Both the position numbers and the translations under genes were made by a program. The notes under the pieces were generated by a model that did not search any database, was not told where the DNA came from, and saw only the letters and a program-made list of their open reading frames with translations. From Ruminococcus sp. (GTDB lineage Bacteria > Bacillota > Clostridia > Oscillospirales > Ruminococcaceae), in assembly GCA_029055625.1 (NCBI GenBank), contig JAIDCY010000101.1, positions 1 through 36,409 on the forward strand: a DNA stretch of 36,409 bases. The letters are read 5' to 3'. Of this stretch, positions 32,191 to 36,409 are shown one piece after another. Position 1 is the stretch's first letter. Each line of letters opens with the position of its first letter.

Positions 32191-33222
32191 CTACAGTATA
32201 CACATACAGTCCCCGAAACTGAAAAATCTGTACCGCTCTTCTACCGCTATCTTATAGGCGTTCATTGTATTCTCGTATCCCATAAACGCAGATACCAGCA
32301 TTATTAACGTACTCTCCGGCAGGTGAAAGTTCGTTATCAGACCGTCTATACACTTAAACTCATACGACGGATATATAAATATATCAGTATAGCCTTCACG
32401 TTCGGAAATCTCATCGTAAAACGTCGCTACGCTTTCGAGTGTACGGCAGGCTGTCGTACCTACCGCTATTACTCGTCCGCCGTTTGCTTTCGTCTCGTTT
32501 ATCAGGTCTGCTGTCTCCTGTGGCAAGTAGTAGTGTTCGCTGTGCATTTTGTGATTCAGAACATTATCCTCTTTCACCGGTCTGAACGTACCTAATCCGA
32601 CGTGCAACGTCACAAATGCCGTTTTAATGCCTTTTTCGTGGAGTTCCTCTATCATCTCCGGCGTGAAATGTAATCCGGCTGTAGGTGCTGCCGCTGAACC
32701 GAGTTCACGGGAATATACCGTCTGATAGCGTTCCTTGTTTTCGAGTTTGGCGGTTATGTAAGGCGGTAACGGCATCTGACCTACATCTTCGAGTGCAGTG
32801 AAAAAATTCCCCTCACACTCGAATTTTACGATTCTGTTTCCGTCGTCTTTCGCCTCGACTACTTCCGCAATAAGTCTGCCATCGCCAAACGAAAATTTAA
32901 CTCCGACTTTTGCCTTTTTCGCCGGTCTGCATATTATCTCCCATATCTTGTCGCCTTTCTGCTCCAGTAACAGAAACTCTATAAATGTATGATTTTCTAT
33001 CTTCTCGCCGTAAAGTCTCGCCGGTATTACTCTTGAATCGTTCATCACCAACAAATCGCCACTTTTCAGGTGTCCGCATAAATTATAGAAATGGTCGTGT
33101 TCAATCGCTCCGGTCAGACGGTTCACACACATCATTCGTGAGGCGTTACGAGGTTCTACCGGTGTCTGTGCTATGAGTTCTTCCGGCAAATCGTAATAAA
33201 AATCGGATTTTAAAAGTTCCAT
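32191..33222 (-). CDS. queA: S-adenosylmethionine:tRNA ribosyltransferase-isomerase QueA
   Basis: A 343-residue enzyme that moves the ribosyl part of SAM onto preQ1 in tRNA to give epoxyqueuosine. The typical start FYYDLPEELIAQTPVEPRNASRMM in pieces, GSAAAPTAGLHFT, HVGLGTFRPV, and FHLPESTLIMLVSAF are all present; length is normal. Ribosome site AAGGAG lies before the ATG. It normally adjoins tgt; here a PAS gene and an hsdS gene stand between. Confidence 0.95.
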   Translation of the reverse strand: MELLKSDFYYDLPEELIAQTPVEPRNASRMMCVNRLTGAIEHDHFYNLCGHLKSGDLLVMNDSRVIPARLYGEKIENHTFIEFLLLEQKGDKIWEIICRPAKKAKVGVKFSFGDGRLIAEVVEAKDDGNRIVKFECEGNFFTALEDVGQMPLPPYITAKLENKERYQTVYSRELGSAAAPTAGLHFTPEMIEELHEKGIKTAFVTLHVGLGTFRPVKEDNVLNHKMHSEHYYLPQETADLINETKANGGRVIAVGTTACRTLESVATFYDEISEREGYTDIFIYPSYEFKCIDGLITNFHLPESTLIMLVSAFMGYENTMNAYKIAVEERYRFFSFGDCMCIL

Positions 33223-33232
33223 AATTTCTCCT

Positions 33233-34294
33233 TTATATCTTTATTTCTTCGTTCAGCAGTTTCGGGAGCAGGGCATCACGCAGGGCGGAAAGTCTTTTAT
33301 TTTCCAATTGATTTTTACCGGTTTTATTAAATAATGGGCTGACAATATTATTAAATTCTGATATATCTTTTTCGTTTAATTCAATAACAGGTAATATTTC
33401 AATATGTTTCGGGTAAATATGCTGTTGTACTGAACCTGTACGCATTTTATATATTTCTTCCTGACGTTTTTTCAGCATTACGTACCAGAAATAAATATCT
33501 TCTGTCATTGTCGAATCAATGAACGACGAGTCGGAAGACCATACCGGAATACTCCACAACTGCACATATCCGACATTTGAGCCGGAAGCTGATACCGTTA
33601 TAACAGGTGCGGTCGTATTCGCTTTATTATGATAAAATGCCGGTTTCAAGCCTCCGGCAACTACAGGAACTTCTCCGGAAACAGCGTTCTTTGATACTAA
33701 ACCTTTTCCACGCTTTAACGTTATATATTCTCCTATCGTATGTTTACCGGTTGCAATATCAGGAAACATTTTACTGAATATTATCTGTGCCTGCTCCTCA
33801 AGATTTTTATTTATTCTGTTGTTGAGTTCTATTTTCCTGTCAAGCAACCTTAAAATATATCCGGTTTTCTTCTGCGTTTCGTAATCCGGTACGTTTACTA
33901 TGTAATCCATGATTGCTTTCTTGTCACCTCGGGGCATTTTAGTACCTTTTGATGTCTTCATTGAATATTCAAAAAATCTGTCGGCGGACAGCGTATAGTA
34001 CAGAAATTCCGGTGATATACCGTCTTCTGCCCTGAATACAAGCACATCGTTTGAACAGCTTCCGGAATTTTCCGCAAACCATATCTTTTTAAAATAAGGT
34101 CTTATATTTGAAACAAGTACATCATTTTTCTGATATGCCGTGACTTTTCCGGTTTTCGGTACTGTCGACGGCTTAGTGATTCCGCATTTATCCGGTAGCA
34201 TATTTTCAGTTGATATATAATTATCCGATATAATATCGCTTACGGAAATTTTTTCACTCACCAGATGACTTATATTTCTGAGTTCAGTTTTCAT
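33233..34294 (-). CDS. Solitary type I restriction specificity subunit (HsdS)
   Basis: A 353-residue DNA-recognition subunit. Two target-recognition domains (about 1-135 and 180-315) alternate with two conserved helical spacers: about 136-178 (ETQKKTGYILRLLDRKIELNNRINKNLEEQAQIIFSKM in pieces) and about 318-353 (LENKRLSALRDALLPKLLNEEI). The second TRD contains YVQLWSIPVWSSDSSFID and RTGSVQQHIYPKHIE, usual for HsdS. The protein looks intact. No hsdM or hsdR is near; it lies between queA and a PAS gene and overlaps the PAS stop (ATGA). It may serve a distant HsdM or have another role. Confidence 0.88.
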   Translation of the reverse strand: MKTELRNISHLVSEKISVSDIISDNYISTENMLPDKCGITKPSTVPKTGKVTAYQKNDVLVSNIRPYFKKIWFAENSGSCSNDVLVFRAEDGISPEFLYYTLSADRFFEYSMKTSKGTKMPRGDKKAIMDYIVNVPDYETQKKTGYILRLLDRKIELNNRINKNLEEQAQIIFSKMFPDIATGKHTIGEYITLKRGKGLVSKNAVSGEVPVVAGGLKPAFYHNKANTTAPVITVSASGSNVGYVQLWSIPVWSSDSSFIDSTMTEDIYFWYVMLKKRQEEIYKMRTGSVQQHIYPKHIEILPVIELNEKDISEFNNIVSPLFNKTGKNQLENKRLSALRDALLPKLLNEEIKI

Positions 34295-34659
34295 ATATTA
34301 TATCGTCTTTCCGTTTCAGCCGTCCGGAGTTCGTGCTTCTCATAGTAGCCGATTAATTTTCCCGTATCGTCTCGCAACGCTATCATGTATATATCGTGAT
34401 TCTCCTTGTTATGAAACGTATATACTTTATTATTCTCCATGCTCTCTCCGAACCATGCGACAACCTTTTCTATCATCACGTTCGATTCCGCATTATGACA
34501 CGCAAGCAATGATTTCCCTACTAACTCCGCACCGCCTCTTTTTGCGTATCTCGCAACAGCTGACGGGTTCATGTATACTATTATATGGTTCGTATCGCAT
34601 ATCACTACCGGCATACTATCCGCATCTATTACGCTTTTCAAAAATACTGATATTTCCAT
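34291..34659 (-). CDS. Small single-domain PAS protein
   Basis: A 122-residue protein that is essentially one PAS domain: PVVICDTNHIIVYMNPSAVARYAK, GKSLLACHNAES, then YMIALRDDTGKLIGYYE. The CHN motif after GKSLLA resembles the Cys-His region in PAS domains of DUF438-type proteins, which suggests ligand binding, perhaps haem or flavin, but I cannot show this. There is no output domain. It is placed 12 bases after tgt and overlaps hsdS by four bases, an unexpected partner for either. Confidence 0.8.
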   Translation of the reverse strand: MEISVFLKSVIDADSMPVVICDTNHIIVYMNPSAVARYAKRGGAELVGKSLLACHNAESNVMIEKVVAWFGESMENNKVYTFHNKENHDIYMIALRDDTGKLIGYYEKHELRTAETERRYNI

Positions 34660-34671
34660 ATACTGACCTCC

Positions 34672-35802
34672 TTAAATCCTCGTCGCAAGAAGTACGCTAT
34701 ATTTCTTCCGGAAATCTTCAAACTCGTCTCTCTCTATCGATTCACGTATTTTTTCCGTGAGCGTATTATAAAAATACAGATTATGTTGTACCGCTAATCT
34801 GCCTGCTAACTGTTCGCCTGCCTTGAAAAGATGTCTCACGTATGCCCTCGAAAAATTCCGGCAGGTAGGACAGTCACATTGTTCGTCTATCGGGTGAGGG
34901 TCTGTCTCGTAACACTTATTTCCTAAATGCATTATACCGCTCCATGTGAATACCGTTGCGTGACGTGCATTCCTGCTCGGCATTACGCAGTCGAACATAT
35001 CTACACCTCGTGCGACTGCCTCTATTATATTAGACGGTGTACCCACTCCCATCAAGTAACGTGGCTTATCTACAGGCATATACGGCTCTACTACGTCGAT
35101 AATACGATACATTTCTTCCGTCGCCTCTCCTACCGCCAAGCCACCTATTGCGTATCCGTCAAGATTGAGTTCTGCGATGTCTTTCATGTGCTTTATCCGC
35201 AAATCGTCAAACGTCGAACCCTGATTTATCCCGAATAACATCTGATGTTTATTTATCGTATCCGGTAAACTGTTCAGGCGTTGCATTTCCTCTTTACATC
35301 TATACAGCCAACGTGTAGTGCGTTCGATAGAGTTAAGCACGTACTTATACGGCGACGGATTTTCTATACACTCATCAAAAGCCATAGCAATGGTAGAACC
35401 TAAGTTCGATTGTATCTGCATACTCTCTTCCGGTCCCATAAATATACGGTGACCGTCTATATGCGATGCAAAATATACGCCCTCTTCCTTTATCTTCCGG
35501 AGTTTCGCAAGTGAAAATACCTGAAATCCGCCACTATCCGTAAGTATCGGCTTGTCCCAGTTCATGAACTTATGTAATCCGCCCATCTGCTTTATGACTT
35601 TATCCGTCGGGCGTAAGTGCAGATGATACGTATTACATAATTCAACCTGCGTTTTGAGTTCCTGCAAGTCAACGGAAGATATTCCGCCCTTTATAGTCGC
35701 ACACGTTCCGACGTTCATGAAACACGGTGTCTGAAATGTTCCGTGTACCGTCTCTACCTGTCCACGACGTGCCTTATTTTCCTTTTTAAGTAGTTTAAAC
35801 AT
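34672..35802 (-). CDS. tgt: tRNA-guanine transglycosylase Tgt
   Basis: A 376-residue TIM-barrel enzyme that swaps guanine-34 for preQ1 in tRNAs with GUN anticodons. It has DSGGFQVFSL (first catalytic Asp region), GGLAVGE, a VDMFDCVMPSRNARH stretch with the nucleophile Asp, and the zinc ligands CDCPTC with the later His of the C-terminal part. Start MFKLLKKENKARRG at 35802 has AGAAGGG upstream; an open extension to 35841 lies inside the preceding gene and is rejected. The overlap with that gene is eight bases. QueA, the next step, is three genes on. Confidence 0.96.
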   Translation of the reverse strand: MFKLLKKENKARRGQVETVHGTFQTPCFMNVGTCATIKGGISSVDLQELKTQVELCNTYHLHLRPTDKVIKQMGGLHKFMNWDKPILTDSGGFQVFSLAKLRKIKEEGVYFASHIDGHRIFMGPEESMQIQSNLGSTIAMAFDECIENPSPYKYVLNSIERTTRWLYRCKEEMQRLNSLPDTINKHQMLFGINQGSTFDDLRIKHMKDIAELNLDGYAIGGLAVGEATEEMYRIIDVVEPYMPVDKPRYLMGVGTPSNIIEAVARGVDMFDCVMPSRNARHATVFTWSGIMHLGNKCYETDPHPIDEQCDCPTCRNFSRAYVRHLFKAGEQLAGRLAVQHNLYFYNTLTEKIRESIERDEFEDFRKKYSVLLATRI

Positions 35803-36370
35803 TCTGCTTACCCTTCTGGAAATCAACCGGATATTTGTCAATCCAGTTGTAGTTGTTTATCCTTTTAATCAATGATTCCACATAGTTTTCAGCTTTTTCT
35901 TCACGTGCATACCATATATTAGACATACCGAATCCATAGCCGTCCTTTTTGCTGTACGGAACTTTCCACAGCTTTCTTGCCTCTTCGGAAAGAAGTACAC
36001 AGTTTTCGATATTGGCAGTAATGTAATACCAGTCCGGATTTTTCTGTAGATGTCTGTATACAGTGGCGTGTTTATACCAGCCGACTATCAAATTTCCTAT
36101 ACCCTCGTATCTCGCAAACCATACAACAAGAACATCGTCTATCAAATCAGATAATTTTGCATTTTCATCTATGTTTTCGATTAAGACGTTATTTCCGTGA
36201 TTTTCAAAATAGCCACGGCATATTTTTTTACCGTTTTCGATAACATACTTAAAGTTATACTGTTCGCCTAAGTAGTCAAAACCCTCCGGCATCTCGACAG
36301 GTTCGTCATCCGTTACGCCCTTATAGTACTTCATGGGCTTGATTTTACAGAAAAGAATTTTGTTTGTCAT
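35795..36370 (-). CDS. Conserved-looking protein of unknown function upstream of tgt
   Basis: A 191-residue soluble protein that I do not recognise securely. The middle has a distinctive aromatic stretch, NLIVGWYKHATVYRHLQ, then WYYITANIENCVLLSEEARK, and GYGFGMSNIWYA, suggesting a compact alpha/beta nucleic-acid or nucleotide-binding domain; the end is basic. The start is set by AAGGAG ten bases upstream. It overlaps tgt by eight bases, so expression is coupled, and a role in RNA modification is conceivable from context only. Its promoter lies beyond the window edge. Confidence 0.65.
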   Translation of the reverse strand: MTNKILFCKIKPMKYYKGVTDDEPVEMPEGFDYLGEQYNFKYVIENGKKICRGYFENHGNNVLIENIDENAKLSDLIDDVLVVWFARYEGIGNLIVGWYKHATVYRHLQKNPDWYYITANIENCVLLSEEARKLWKVPYSKKDGYGFGMSNIWYAREEKAENYVESLIKRINNYNWIDKYPVDFQKGKQNV

Positions 36371-36409
36371 TTTAACATTTCTCCTTTAAATTAATTGAGA
36401 ATTAAGAAT

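Overview
The window looks like chromosome from a low-GC, anaerobic, spore-lineage gut Firmicute close to Ruminococcus (Oscillospiraceae). The evidence is a complete spoIIIAA-AH operon, a secreted cysteine peptidase ending in a cellulosome-type dockerin, Thr-rich and acidic linkers of the kind seen in ruminococcal surface proteins, and a typical clostridial order of housekeeping genes. I saw no rRNA, tRNA, CRISPR array or insertion sequence. Nearly everything is on the minus strand; only a short SPFH operon at the left edge is on plus.

Layout by coordinate: (1) 62-1469, plus strand: consensus promoter, SPFH/band-7 membrane protein, small ribbon-helix-helix protein, an untracked 28-residue membrane peptide, terminator. 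(2) 1468-4235, minus: class B penicillin-binding protein, a secreted protein of unknown function, D-aminoacyl-tRNA deacylase. (3) 4385-15303: a long run reading asp23, nusB, TsaD-like M22 protein, ispA, dxs, tlyA, nadK, argR, recN, histidine phosphatase, GH42 beta-galactosidase. This is the known clostridial nusB-recN order, but xseA and xseB are absent and a TsaD paralogue sits in the gap. (4) 15304-19969: spoIIIAH to spoIIIAA. (5) 20027-24012: a sugar ABC importer (binding protein and two permeases, no ATPase) with a clear promoter, long leader and strong terminator. (6) 24175-28252: the dockerin peptidase followed by a membrane-anchored protein with two ComEA-like HhH domains. (7) 28282-30910: one gene with its own perfect-consensus promoter and a terminator, encoding a xylose-isomerase-like TIM barrel fused to an acyl-CoA synthetase. 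(8) 30959-36370: a tightly coupled run of unknown protein, tgt, PAS protein, solitary HsdS, queA, HAD phosphatase and metallophosphoesterase.

The strongest unexplained signals are the near absence of the tetranucleotide GATC (I found two in 36.4 kb, both in the sugar-binding-protein gene), the TIM-barrel/acyl-CoA synthetase fusion, and an HsdS specificity subunit with no HsdM or HsdR, translationally coupled to a PAS protein between tgt and queA. Smaller ones are an intrinsic terminator whose stem contains the ribosome-binding site of the penicillin-binding protein, a hairpin between the Shine-Dalgarno and start codon of dxs, and the SPFH operon carrying its own possible repressor and operator. 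All coordinates and motifs were read by eye; no database search was run.
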